A stretch of DNA of 64,000 bases from contig JAIYAP010000041.1 of NCBI GenBank assembly GCA_027488935.1, forward strand, positions 62,001-126,000, in the 5' to 3' direction. Position 1 is the first letter of the stretch. Each line of letters opens with the position of its first letter. A program made the translations under genes and the position numbers. This DNA is from Saprospiraceae bacterium. GTDB lineage: Bacteria; Bacteroidota; Bacteroidia; Chitinophagales; Saprospiraceae. A model generated the notes under the pieces. That model was not told the DNA's origin, ran no database searches, and saw nothing but the letters and a program-made list of their open reading frames with translations. Shown one piece after another: positions 46,897 through 57,202 of the stretch.

Positions 46897-48015
46897 CTAT
46901 TTTTTCAAAATCAAAAACTCCACGCGCCGATTCTGTGCCCGACCTTCATCGGTTTCATTACTTGCAATGGGCTTTCCTTCTCCAAATCCTTTAAATTTTA
47001 AGCGCATCGCGGCAATTTTATTTTGCACCAAAAACGCAACCACGGCTTTGGCACGGCGGCTGGACAGGTCCAGATTATAGACATCTTCCCCAAAATTATC
47101 CGTGTGGCCGCCAATTTCAACCACCATTTTGGGATGATCCTTCAGGATTTTGAGCAGTTTATTCAACTCCACAAAAGAACGCGGCATCAATTCGTCGCGG
47201 TCAAATTCGAAGTAAATATTTTTAAGCTGAATGGTTTTACCTGGCTCCAGGGTTTGGCGCGTCAAATCATCTGGTTTTACAGGCACAGGCAAATAAGGGG
47301 GCGATTTTTTAACCAAAACATCCTCAATATAATAATAGGCGTAGTTGAAACAATCCTCGCGGTAAGCAGTCGTGAGCGTATTCGCATCATCGCTAAAATT
47401 GCCAATTACAATAAATTCGGCCTCATACTTAGCCTGAAAATACCCGCTGACTTTAACCCATTTGCCTTCTGGTGCCTCAATAATATTGGTCGCCAGCATT
47501 TGGGCTTCCCGCACCAGCACCTCATCTGTGGTGCGCTTGATTTCGCCCACCGAAAAATAAGCCCCTAAATTGTTCATTTGAAGCGACTTTTGAAGGTGCG
47601 TGGTCCAAAACTCCACATAATAGGTCTGACCAATGACCAGCGGCTCCATCAATTGAATTTCGATGTATTCGCGGCAATGTGGTTTTCCATTGGTGCATCC
47701 ATAAAGGGTCAGGCCCGCCATGCTTTTTCCAGTGCGCGGCGTTTGTTCCCCAAACCCCTTTTCACGCCAGTCTACCGGCACCCGCACACCCGGACCATAT
47801 ACATCCGGGCTGGCCGTGGTGGCGCTGAACCAATATTTGACCACTTCACCAAATACCGAACCTTTATACGACCAGCCAATCGGGGCATTGGCAAAACGCT
47901 CAAAGCTGGGGTTGGGCACAATATTAGACTGTGCGTTCAAGCCTGCTAAAGACCAAAATAATGTTTGTACTAGCAGGAATGACCAAATTATATACTGCAC
48001 AAAAGTTTGTTTCAT
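46897..48015 (-). CDS. OmpA family protein
   Basis: Start trimmed to MKQTFVQYII; IYFEFDRDELMPRSFVELNKL...EIGGHTDNFG...LSSRRAKAVVAFLV...NRRVEF. Confidence 0.9.
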   Translation of the reverse strand: MKQTFVQYIIWSFLLVQTLFWSLAGLNAQSNIVPNPSFERFANAPIGWSYKGSVFGEVVKYWFSATTASPDVYGPGVRVPVDWREKGFGEQTPRTGKSMAGLTLYGCTNGKPHCREYIEIQLMEPLVIGQTYYVEFWTTHLQKSLQMNNLGAYFSVGEIKRTTDEVLVREAQMLATNIIEAPEGKWVKVSGYFQAKYEAEFIVIGNFSDDANTLTTAYREDCFNYAYYYIEDVLVKKSPPYLPVPVKPDDLTRQTLEPGKTIQLKNIYFEFDRDELMPRSFVELNKLLKILKDHPKMVVEIGGHTDNFGEDVYNLDLSSRRAKAVVAFLVQNKIAAMRLKFKGFGEGKPIASNETDEGRAQNRRVEFLILKK

Positions 48016-48333
48016 AGGATAAATGAAAAACAGGAAGAGAGTAACGCCCAAATATCGGGGAATCGGCACAATAAAATTCTAAATTCTGCCGCATGTTAAA
48101 TGTTAAATAAAATTTATATTAGGTCTACGCTGTTTGACAGATCCCAGTAAATTTGCCATATTTTATAAAAAAATGGCCTTCAGGAACAGTTTCGGAATGG
48201 TTTTTGGATTATTGGCAAATGTCGATGCTTTGCAATACGACAAGTAATAATTCAAACGCGCTATTTTGACGGTCCTCAAAAGGCTGTTCAACTCCAATTT
48301 TTCATCTATTAACAAATTGTCAAGCATTTCATC

Positions 48334-49665
48334 ATGAACATCGCTGTAGTTGGTACCGGATACGTTGGTTTGGTAACCGGAACCTGTTTTGCCGAAACTG
48401 GCAACCAAGTAATCTGTGTTGATATTAACGAAGAGAAAATCAAAAGCCTCAAAAATGGCAAAGTGCCCATTTTTGAACCAGGCCTCGAATTGCTTTTCGA
48501 ACGCAATACCAAAGAAGGTCGTTTGCATTTTACCACCAATTTGAAAGAAGCGGTGGATACAGCGCAAATTATCTTTTTAGCCCTGCCAACTCCGCCGGGT
48601 GCCGATGGCCACGCCGATTTGTCGTACATCATGGGCGTAGCACGCGATTTGAGCGAAATCATTACCGATTATAAGGTAATTGTGGATAAAAGCACGGTGC
48701 CTGTTACCACTGCAGAGAAAGTAACGGCCGTTTTGGCAGAAAAACTGCCTAAAAAAATGTTCGATGTGGTTTCGAACCCCGAGTTTTTGCGCGAAGGCGT
48801 AGCGGTGGATGACTTTATGAAACCGGACCGTGTAGTAATCGGTACCAAAAGCGAAAAAGCGCGTAAAGTGATGAAGTTGCTGTACGAACCATTCGTACGC
48901 CAAGGCAATCCAATCTATTTTATGGATGAGCGCTCTGCGGAAATGACCAAGTACGCCGCCAATGCATACCTGGCTGCCCGGATTTCTTTCATGAACGAAA
49001 TTGCCAATTTGTGCGAAAAAGTAGGCGCTAATGTGGACAGTGTGCGCATCGGTATGGGCAGCGATAACCGTATCGGCAAACGCTTCCTGTTCCCCGGCAT
49101 TGGTTACGGTGGCTCTTGCTTCCCGAAAGACGTACAAGCGCTTGCGAAAACGGCCAGCGACTACTCCTACGATTTCAAAATCCTGAAATCGGTAATGAAA
49201 GTAAACGCCATTCAGAAAACCACCCTCGGTAAAAAGATCCGCAAGCATTACAAAAACGAACTCGCGGGCAAAACCTTTGCTGTTTGGGGCCTTGCCTTCA
49301 AACCCAATACCGATGATATCCGCGAAGCACCCGCCCTCGTTATTATTGATGAACTGCTCGAAGCAGGTGCTAAAGTAAATGCCTTCGACCCGGAAGCAAT
49401 GAAAAACGTGAAAGCAATCTATGGCGACCGCGTCAATTTTTGCTCAAATATTTATGCAACCCTCGAAAATGCCGATTGTTTGCTGGTACTTACCGAATGG
49501 AGCGAGTTCCGTACACCCGACTTCGCAAAAGTACTGGCTGCCTTGAAGGACAACTTGATTTTTGACGGCCGTAACGTGTACGATCTGGATCGCATGAAAG
49601 AACTGGGTTTCCAATACGTCAGCGTGGGACGCCCACGGGTGAAGGTGAAATCAAAATTGCAATAA
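48334..49665 (+). CDS. ugd: UDP-glucose 6-dehydrogenase
   Basis: MNIAVVGTGYVGLVTGTCFAE; GIGYGGSCFPKD catalytic Cys; AVWGLAFKPNTDDIREAP. Confidence 0.95.
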   Translation: MNIAVVGTGYVGLVTGTCFAETGNQVICVDINEEKIKSLKNGKVPIFEPGLELLFERNTKEGRLHFTTNLKEAVDTAQIIFLALPTPPGADGHADLSYIMGVARDLSEIITDYKVIVDKSTVPVTTAEKVTAVLAEKLPKKMFDVVSNPEFLREGVAVDDFMKPDRVVIGTKSEKARKVMKLLYEPFVRQGNPIYFMDERSAEMTKYAANAYLAARISFMNEIANLCEKVGANVDSVRIGMGSDNRIGKRFLFPGIGYGGSCFPKDVQALAKTASDYSYDFKILKSVMKVNAIQKTTLGKKIRKHYKNELAGKTFAVWGLAFKPNTDDIREAPALVIIDELLEAGAKVNAFDPEAMKNVKAIYGDRVNFCSNIYATLENADCLLVLTEWSEFRTPDFAKVLAALKDNLIFDGRNVYDLDRMKELGFQYVSVGRPRVKVKSKLQ

Positions 49666-49708
49666 AAAAACCTGCCAAGGAAAATTGCATCCTGTAAATA
49701 AGAAAACC

Positions 49709-49741
49709 AAACGGCAGCGCGTTGTACATGCGCTGCCGTTT
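49709..49741 (+). terminator. Terminator-like hairpin
   Basis: aaacggcagcgc-gttgtacat-gcgctgccgttt, perfect 12-bp arms downstream of ugd. Confidence 0.65.
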
Positions 49742-49776
49742 GTATATTCCGGCTTTCAATCAAAAACGTACCTTGC

Positions 49777-50709
49777 ATGGCACAAGTCGGATGGGTTTTC
49801 TTAAGCGAACAAGGCGGTCAGCACCGCGTTGGACTTTACCACGGCGATAGATCGGGCCACCTGGCCATTCATTGCGACCGACGGGTGGTGCAAATTGATT
49901 TTAGCGTCAAAGAATCAAGAAAATACTCCTTTTTTATTGAAGATGACCTTTGCGAAATTAGCCTGATTAAAGAACATGGCCGATTTTCCTACGAATTTGC
50001 GGTCAATAAAACCGTCGATACCCCCCTCAACCAGGCTCGCAAACTCCGCAGCAAACGCAACCGCCGCGCGATGGCTTTGCTTATCGGAGGCCTCGTATTG
50101 GCGCTGGCAATCATTTTTGCCACCGTTTCTTATTATCGCGAACAGGAAACGGCCCAACGCCTCAGCGCGTACAGTATGTTTAGCCAGCCCGCTGCCAAAG
50201 CCGAGCAACAACTCAACGAAAAAGGGAAAACGGCCGAAACAGAACTTTTAATTGTAAAAGAAGGCAAATACAGGACGATATTTTACGGCTTTACCACGGC
50301 CGACAGCCTGCGCATTTCGGGCCGATTTGCAGTTACTTATCCTGGCACCATCATTTTGCCCAACGGGTTTCCGCTCAGCGACCGCGACGCTTTTACGGTT
50401 TTATACTTGCCAACCGATCCAGCCGTACACTTGGTCGATTTTTCCCGACCAGCCAAATCAACGCTTGAAAACTACGCCCGACAGGCGGTTGAAGCCGAGC
50501 AAAAAGCGCATCCGGAAAAATCGGATCATGCCTGTAACTGTCTGGTAGCCATGGTGTTGCAAGAAAATGGCTGGCGCGCACTTGGGAACATTATTTTCCA
50601 ATCCAGCGCCCCGGAAGACGCGCCGCAATTCAACCAAAACACCTACGCACGTATGCTGCGCGATGAACGATTTGCCCCCAAACTTCAGGAACGTTGCTGG
50701 GATCAGTAG
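49777..50709 (+). CDS. Hypothetical single-TM protein
   Basis: Beta-rich N-terminus, one central TM (ALLIGGLVLALAIIFATVSYY). Confidence 0.6.
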   Translation: MAQVGWVFLSEQGGQHRVGLYHGDRSGHLAIHCDRRVVQIDFSVKESRKYSFFIEDDLCEISLIKEHGRFSYEFAVNKTVDTPLNQARKLRSKRNRRAMALLIGGLVLALAIIFATVSYYREQETAQRLSAYSMFSQPAAKAEQQLNEKGKTAETELLIVKEGKYRTIFYGFTTADSLRISGRFAVTYPGTIILPNGFPLSDRDAFTVLYLPTDPAVHLVDFSRPAKSTLENYARQAVEAEQKAHPEKSDHACNCLVAMVLQENGWRALGNIIFQSSAPEDAPQFNQNTYARMLRDERFAPKLQERCWDQ

Positions 50710-50720
50710 CGCTAGTCGTT

Positions 50721-52586
50721 TTATCGGCCCAAATGCACCAACAATACGCTCACATCGGCCGGATTAACACCGGAAATGCGGCTCGCCTGCCCAATCGTGA
50801 GCGGGCGTGTGCGGGAGAGTTTGTCGCGGGCTTCAATACTCAAGGCGGAAAGGGTGTGATAGTCAAAGGTTTCACTTAAACGCACATCCTCCAGGCGGCT
50901 CATTTTGGCCACCATTTCCTCTTCTTTTTTGATGTAACCCTCGTATTTCAAGGCGATTTCTGCCAATTCTACACTTTCACGGTCGTAGGGTGTCAAAAAC
51001 TGCTGTAGTTCGGGCAAGGCTTGTGCCAATCCAAAAATGTCTACCTGTGGGCGCAGTAATATGCTGTGCAGTTTTACTTTTTGCACAGTGGGGGCCGACT
51101 CGACAGATTGCAAATACGGGTTCACAGCGTCGGGACTAACCGAACTATTGCGGAAAAAACGTTCAATTTCGGCAGAGGATTGCACTTTGGCCCGCACCCG
51201 ATCCATGCGCAGGTCGGAACCGATCATACCCAGGCGGTGTGCAATTGGCGTCAAACGCAAATCGGCATTGTCCTGGCGCAGCAAAATGCGGTATTCGGCC
51301 CGGCTGGTAAACATCCGATAAGGTTCCTGGGTGCCTTTGTTCACCAAATCATCGATGAGTACACCGATGTATGCGTCAGAGCGTTTCAGTATCAACGGGG
51401 CTTCTTCTTTTGCAGCCAAGGCCGCATTCAAGCCTGCCATCAAACCCTGACAACCGGCTTCCTCATAACCTGTGGTGCCATTAATCTGGCCAGCAAAAAA
51501 CAGGTTTTTCACCAAATGGGTTTCCAGCGCCAAACTCAATTGGGTAGGCGGAAAATAATCGTATTCGATGGCATAACCCGGGCGGAACATTTTCACATCC
51601 TCCAGGCCTTCAACTTTACGCAGGGCTTTAAACTGCACATCTTCCGGCAAGGAAGAGGAAAATCCGTTGATGTATATTTCGCAGGTATCGCGTCCTTCCG
51701 GCTCAATAAAGAGCTGGTGGGCGTTTTTTTCGCTAAATCGTTCAATTTTATCTTCAATGCTCGGACAATAACGCGGACCAAGGCCCTGAATCCGGCCATT
51801 AAACATGGGCGATTGGTCAAAACCGGTGCGCAACAGGTCGTGTACTTCCTGGTTGGTGTGCGTGATGTAGCAAGGCAATTGATCTTTCAACACCGGTGTA
51901 TCGGTGTAGGAAAAACGCCCAACCGGATCATCGCCGGGTTGCGCTTCCATGCGGTCGTAATGAATCGTGCGCCCGTCTACCCGCGGGGGCGTACCCGTTT
52001 TCATGCGGCCTGCTTCAAAACCAAGTTCTACCAATTGTTCGGTGATGCCTTTTGCGGCACTTTCGCCGGCGCGGCCACCGCCAAACTGTTTTTCGCCAAT
52101 GTGGATGATTCCGTTCAGGAAGGTGCCGTTGGTGAGTACCACGGCGGTACTTTCAATTTCGAGGCCCATGCTGGTGATCACGCCGCCTACCCGTCCGTCT
52201 TTTACAATCAAACCACGCACCATTTCCTGCCAAAAATCGATGTTCGGATGGGCCTCCAGCATCATGCGCCATTTTTTGGCAAATTCCATGCGGTCACTTT
52301 GTGCGCGGGGCGACCACATGGCAGGGCCTTTAGAGCGGTTGAGCATGCGGAATTGCACCATGGTATGGTCGGTTACAATGCCCGAATATCCGCACAGTGC
52401 ATCAATTTCGCGCACAATTTGCCCTTTGGCCACGCCGCCCATGGCAGGGTTGCAGCTCATTTGGGCAATCGTTTGCATGTTCATGGTGGCGAGCAGCACC
52501 TTACTGCCCAAGTTGGCTGCAGCAACAGCTGCTTCACAACCGGCATGGCCGGCGCCTACCACAATGACATCGTATTTTGGAAACAT
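50721..52586 (-). CDS. mnmG: tRNA uridine-5-carboxymethylaminomethyl modification enzyme MnmG
   Basis: DVIVVGAGHAGCEAAVAAANLG; GTFLNGIIHIG; MFTSRAEYRILLRQDNADLRLT. Confidence 0.97.
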   Translation of the reverse strand: MFPKYDVIVVGAGHAGCEAAVAAANLGSKVLLATMNMQTIAQMSCNPAMGGVAKGQIVREIDALCGYSGIVTDHTMVQFRMLNRSKGPAMWSPRAQSDRMEFAKKWRMMLEAHPNIDFWQEMVRGLIVKDGRVGGVITSMGLEIESTAVVLTNGTFLNGIIHIGEKQFGGGRAGESAAKGITEQLVELGFEAGRMKTGTPPRVDGRTIHYDRMEAQPGDDPVGRFSYTDTPVLKDQLPCYITHTNQEVHDLLRTGFDQSPMFNGRIQGLGPRYCPSIEDKIERFSEKNAHQLFIEPEGRDTCEIYINGFSSSLPEDVQFKALRKVEGLEDVKMFRPGYAIEYDYFPPTQLSLALETHLVKNLFFAGQINGTTGYEEAGCQGLMAGLNAALAAKEEAPLILKRSDAYIGVLIDDLVNKGTQEPYRMFTSRAEYRILLRQDNADLRLTPIAHRLGMIGSDLRMDRVRAKVQSSAEIERFFRNSSVSPDAVNPYLQSVESAPTVQKVKLHSILLRPQVDIFGLAQALPELQQFLTPYDRESVELAEIALKYEGYIKKEEEMVAKMSRLEDVRLSETFDYHTLSALSIEARDKLSRTRPLTIGQASRISGVNPADVSVLLVHLGR

Positions 52587-52897
52587 GGTTGTTTACGGAT
52601 TGAGTGCCGAAACTGCTCGACGCAATTTGAAACAGTATTTTTTGTAAAAAAGTTGGCAAAGGTACAAATTTGAGTGCTTTTAATGGAGGCCTTCCCGCAC
52701 ACCAAAAAGGTTAAAAACACTTTTTAGATCCCATATATATGCCAAAATTGTCAAGCGCCCGTCTTTTTTGCATTAATTCGTGCTGCTGCGTCGATCATCC
52801 GCACAAATTGGGTCTATATTTGCGGTATCATGTGGGAGCGTATGCTCTAAAAACGCACTTCATCTTTTTTTCTTCAATCCCACATCAAAGTTTCATC

Positions 52898-53614
52898 ATG
52901 TTAGCTCGTATCTTTTCTATTACAGCCGTGTTGCTGTTTTCCGCGTTCATTGCCCGCGGACAGGAATTCCGTGTTCAAATTACGGCACGGGCAGAACCCG
53001 TTCCCGCCGATTATTTCAAACAAAAGGGTGTTGAAAAATACATTACCAGCACCGACCAGTTGGGCCTATACCGCTATTTTGCCGGGGCTTACAAAACCCG
53101 TGATGAGGCCGAAAAGGTAAAAAAAGCCATGATCGAAAAGGGCTTTCCATATGCTTATGTGATTGACCTGGAGGAGCAGCGCATCCTTTGCGGCGCAGGT
53201 TGCCCTTATTTCCGCAATGGCATGGTGTATGTACAGGATACTTCGCAAATGCGCCGCACCATTTATTTCGATTTTGGTCGCTATAGCCTTACACCCGATT
53301 CAAAAGCAAAACTGCTGGAAGTACTGGATATCATGCGCTCTAACCCGAAGTACCGTTTGAAATTACTCGGCCACACGGATGCAGTAGGCAGCGCGAAGGC
53401 CAATGCCGTATTGGCAGCCAACCGCGCACGTTCTGCCCGCAACTATTTGATTTCCAGAAACTTACGCGCCGACCGTATGTACATCCAGGTAGTGGGCGAA
53501 GCAGAGCCAATTGGCGATAACCAAACCATAGACGGAGAAGATTTGCCGGAAAACCGTCGATTTAACCGCCGCGTGGTGCTTACGGTGTTTGATGAATCGG
53601 GGGAAATTAAGTAG
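52898..53614 (+). CDS. SPOR-like + OmpA family secreted protein
   Basis: Start trimmed to MLARIFSITAVLLFSAFIARGQ; YRYFAGAYKTRDEAEKVKKAMIEKGFPYAYV; LKLLGHTDAVGSAKAN...NRRVVLTV. Confidence 0.85.
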   Translation: MLARIFSITAVLLFSAFIARGQEFRVQITARAEPVPADYFKQKGVEKYITSTDQLGLYRYFAGAYKTRDEAEKVKKAMIEKGFPYAYVIDLEEQRILCGAGCPYFRNGMVYVQDTSQMRRTIYFDFGRYSLTPDSKAKLLEVLDIMRSNPKYRLKLLGHTDAVGSAKANAVLAANRARSARNYLISRNLRADRMYIQVVGEAEPIGDNQTIDGEDLPENRRFNRRVVLTVFDESGEIK

Positions 53615-53617
53615 GAT

Positions 53618-54349
53618 TTACCACTTTCTCCGCCCCAACGACAGCACCGTAGCGGCCAAAAATACCGCAATCAAGGAAACAAAATATACCACGTCCCGGG
53701 TGTCCAACACACCACGGCTGACGGAGGTATAATGGTATGCGATGCCAAACGATTGGATCAAATCATCTGATTTTCCTACAAAAACAGGCAATCGGCTCAG
53801 CAAATCAAAGGCTAAATACACGAAATAGCACAAAAAAGTGGCCAACACAAAGGCTACAATCTGGTTATTGGTGAGCGAAGATGCAAATACCCCAATCGCT
53901 ACAAACGCCCCGGCCAGGAAAATCAGGCCAACGTACGAACCCATAATACCGCCCGAATCAAGGTTGCCCACCGGATCACCCAATTGATACACGGTGAAAT
54001 AGTACACGGCTGTCGGAATCAGCGCAAGAATGACCAATACCAGGCTTGCCAAAAACTTACCACCCACAATTTGCCAGTCGGTAATGGGCCGCGTAACCAG
54101 CAATTCAATCGTACCGGCCTGTTTTTCTTCGGCAAAGGTGCGCATGGTGACGGCTGGAATAAGGAACATAAATACCACCGGTGCCACGCCGAACAAGGTG
54201 TCTAAGTTGGCATACCCACCATCCAGGATGCTATAATCTGGAAAAACCCAGAGTAAAAGCCCCATCAACAGTAAAAATACGCCCACCACCATGTAGCCGA
54301 TGAGCGAAGAAAAAAACGAATTGATTTCTTTGAAAAAAATCGCGCGCAT
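53618..54349 (-). CDS. gldF: Gliding motility-associated ABC transporter permease GldF-like
   Basis: MRAIFFKEINSFFSSLIGYMVVGVFLLLMGLLLWVFPDYSIL; AVTMRTFAEEKQAGTIELLVTRPITDWQIV. Confidence 0.85.
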   Translation of the reverse strand: MRAIFFKEINSFFSSLIGYMVVGVFLLLMGLLLWVFPDYSILDGGYANLDTLFGVAPVVFMFLIPAVTMRTFAEEKQAGTIELLVTRPITDWQIVGGKFLASLVLVILALIPTAVYYFTVYQLGDPVGNLDSGGIMGSYVGLIFLAGAFVAIGVFASSLTNNQIVAFVLATFLCYFVYLAFDLLSRLPVFVGKSDDLIQSFGIAYHYTSVSRGVLDTRDVVYFVSLIAVFLAATVLSLGRRKW

Positions 54350-54354
54350 GGATC

Positions 54355-55263
54355 TTACTTGGTTAATTGCTGGAAAATGTCTTCTACACTAAAGGTTTCT
54401 TTATGCAGTTCGATCAGGGTGTATTGATGCTGCACAGCGAAGGCAAACAAAGCGGCCCGGATATCGCAGTCGGCAGCAGCTGCAAGTTGCCAGCGGTTTT
54501 TGCCCAGGTCTTTCACCTGTTGCACATCGGGAATCTGCGCTAGTTTCGCTGCATCAACGGCCGCTGTAAAGCCAACCGTTACCAACGATTGCCCCGAAAA
54601 CTGCTGTTTTAACTCCTGAATACCCGCATTGGCCACCAATTTTCCTTTGTTGATAATAATAGCACGGTCGCATACGGCTTCAACCTCACCTAGGATGTGG
54701 GTAGATAAAATCACCGTTTTTTCCCGCCCAAGGTCCTTAATCAATTGCCGAATCTCAACGATTTGATTCGGATCAAGCCCCGATGTAGGCTCATCGAGAA
54801 TCAATACCTGTGGGTCGTGCAACATGGCCTGGGCCAAACCTACCCGCTGGCGGTAACCTTTGGAAAGTTCCCCGATTTGTTTTTGTCGGTGGCTTTGAAG
54901 CCCCGTGCGCTCAATCATATCCTCTACCCGTTTGCGGGGCTTGGATATACCATGCAGGCCCGCCGTGAAGAAGAGATATTCCCGCACATACATGTCTTTA
55001 TACAAGGGATTGTGTTCGGGCAAATAGCCTACACAGGCGCGCGCTTCCATGGACTTTTCGGCAATATCATACCCGCACACTTCTACGGTTCCGCCGTTTT
55101 GGGGCAAATAACCGGTTATAATTTTCATCGTGGTTGTTTTGCCCGCGCCGTTCGGGCCCAGGAAACCAAGTACTTCGCCCTTGTGTGCCTCAAAACTGAC
55201 ATCATCGACGGCACGTTGTACATCGTAATTTTTAACTAAATGCTGAACCTTTACCGACATCAA
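54355..55263 (-). CDS. gldA: Gliding motility-associated ABC transporter ATP-binding protein GldA-like
   Basis: FLGPNGAGKTTTMKIITGYL, LSKGYRQRVGLAQAMLHDPQVLILDEPTSGLDP. Confidence 0.88.
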   Translation of the reverse strand: MMSVKVQHLVKNYDVQRAVDDVSFEAHKGEVLGFLGPNGAGKTTTMKIITGYLPQNGGTVEVCGYDIAEKSMEARACVGYLPEHNPLYKDMYVREYLFFTAGLHGISKPRKRVEDMIERTGLQSHRQKQIGELSKGYRQRVGLAQAMLHDPQVLILDEPTSGLDPNQIVEIRQLIKDLGREKTVILSTHILGEVEAVCDRAIIINKGKLVANAGIQELKQQFSGQSLVTVGFTAAVDAAKLAQIPDVQQVKDLGKNRWQLAAAADCDIRAALFAFAVQHQYTLIELHKETFSVEDIFQQLTK

Positions 55264-55438
55264 ACTGTGATTTAGGTGAATTTTTATGATTTATGGGATG
55301 CGCAAAAGTAAATAAAACCCTGTAGTATTGTCGGTTTGCGTACATCAAGTTGCAATTTATAGGCGCACTTAAACCAAAAATGCTTTAAAAACGTTATAAA
55401 ATCAACTATTTGAGAAAACAATTAAATCAAATCAAAAC

Positions 55439-56179
55439 ATGTTTACCACCTCTTTTTCTGTGCTAAAATACACGTTTTTACTCGTTTTAAGCTTGCTCTT
55501 ATGCAAGGCACAGGCGCACAATCCTGCGAGCGCTGGCCCCGTCACCCACCTCGGACTGGATTCCCTGCTTCGAAAATATGTCAGCACAACAGGTAAGGTA
55601 GATTACAAAGGCCTGAAAGCCCAGAAAAAAGCCCTTGATGCTTATTGTAAATACTTGGGCGAACACGTTCCGGACGATTCCTGGACCCGGCAGGAACAAA
55701 TAGCCTACTGGATCAATGCGTACAACGCGTTTACCTTGCAATTGATTGTGAATAACTATCCAATTACGAGCATTAATAAGTTGGATAAAGGGAAAACATG
55801 GGATGTGAAACGCATCATCCTGGGTGGTAAAAAATACAGCCTGAACATGATTGAAAACGACATTTTACGTCCAAATTATAAAGATGCCCGCATCCATTTT
55901 GCGATTAATTGCGCCGCAAAATCTTGTCCGCCGCTGTACAACCGCGCCTATACCGCCGAAAACCTCGAAACAACCCTTGAAGCCCGGACCAAGGCGTTTG
56001 TAAACAATGCACAATTTAATGCGCTGCGCAACAACACGGCACAGATTAGCAAGGTTTTTGAATGGTATGCCGCTGATTTTGGCGATGTCAAAACCTTTTT
56101 GAACAAATACAGTGTTTCCCAGATCGGGCGCAATGCCACGATCGAATACCAGGAGTACAACTGGGATTTGAATCAGTAA
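55439..56179 (+). CDS. DUF547 domain-containing protein
   Basis: WTRQEQIAYWINAYNAFTLQLIV...FAINCAAKSCPPLYNRAYTAENL. Confidence 0.9.
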   Translation: MFTTSFSVLKYTFLLVLSLLLCKAQAHNPASAGPVTHLGLDSLLRKYVSTTGKVDYKGLKAQKKALDAYCKYLGEHVPDDSWTRQEQIAYWINAYNAFTLQLIVNNYPITSINKLDKGKTWDVKRIILGGKKYSLNMIENDILRPNYKDARIHFAINCAAKSCPPLYNRAYTAENLETTLEARTKAFVNNAQFNALRNNTAQISKVFEWYAADFGDVKTFLNKYSVSQIGRNATIEYQEYNWDLNQ

Positions 56180-57145
56180 TTAGGCTTTTTTACGATCCAG
56201 CACATCCTTTACGCCCCAAATCACATCTTTTTTACCCAAGCCGTATTTTTCCAGCAGGTCCAAAGGCTTTCCGCTTTCGCCAAAGCTGTCTTTTACCCCT
56301 ACATATTCCATCGGAACAGGCAGGTTGTGTGCCAGCAGGTTGGCGATTGCATCGCCTAGTCCACCGTTGCGCTGGTGCTCTTCGGCCACCACAACCGCGC
56401 GGGTTTTGCTTACGGAATCAAGAATGGCCTCCTCATCGAGGGGTTTGATGGTGTGGATGTTGATCACTTCACAGGAAATGCCTTCCGCGGCAAGTTCTTT
56501 GGCGGCTTCAATGGCGGTCCACACAAGATGCCCGGTTGCGAAAATGCTCACATCGGTACCGGATGCCAGGTGCAGGGCCTTTCCGATTTTAAAATCCTGT
56601 ACTTCCGGTGTGAATACAGGCCAAGCCGGGCGGCCGAAGCGCAAATACACCGGGCCGTAATATTCGGCAATGGCCATGGTAGCGGCTTTGGTTTGGTTGG
56701 CATCGCAAGGATTGATAACCACCATGCCAGGCAGCATGCGCATCATGCCAATGTCTTCCAGAATCTGGTGGGTAGCGCCGTCTTCACCCAGGGTTAAGCC
56801 CGCGTGGGATGCACAAATTTTCACATTTTTATGCGAATAAGCGATGCTTTGGCGAATTTGGTCGTACACGCGGCCGGTGCTAAAGTTGGCAAACGTGCCG
56901 GTGTAGGGTATTTTTCCATTGATCGACAAACCGGCAGCGATGCCCATCATATTGGCTTCCGCGATGCCTACCTGGAAAAAACGATCCGGGAAAGCCGCTT
57001 TAAAGTGTTGCATTTGCAGCGACTCCAGCAAATCGGCGGTAAGGGCCACTACTTGCGGATTTTGTTTGCCCACTTCCAGTAAGCCTGCACCAAAGCCGTC
57101 GCGGGTAGCGCGGGTGCCTGTGGATACGATATCTTCTATTTTCAT
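56180..57145 (-). CDS. Transketolase, C-terminal subunit
   Basis: VALTADLLESLQM, TGTFANFSTGRVYDQIRQSIAYS, THQILEDIGMMRMLPGMVVINPCD. Confidence 0.92.
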   Translation of the reverse strand: MKIEDIVSTGTRATRDGFGAGLLEVGKQNPQVVALTADLLESLQMQHFKAAFPDRFFQVGIAEANMMGIAAGLSINGKIPYTGTFANFSTGRVYDQIRQSIAYSHKNVKICASHAGLTLGEDGATHQILEDIGMMRMLPGMVVINPCDANQTKAATMAIAEYYGPVYLRFGRPAWPVFTPEVQDFKIGKALHLASGTDVSIFATGHLVWTAIEAAKELAAEGISCEVINIHTIKPLDEEAILDSVSKTRAVVVAEEHQRNGGLGDAIANLLAHNLPVPMEYVGVKDSFGESGKPLDLLEKYGLGKKDVIWGVKDVLDRKKA

Positions 57146-57202
57146 AGGGAAAGCGCCATTGCCGACGCGTTATTTTTTTGAACGAATGGGTTATTGGGCG
57201 GT

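Noticed and set aside
51066-52673. 535-aa plus ORF
   Set aside because: Antisense to mnmG; shadow ORF from codon bias.
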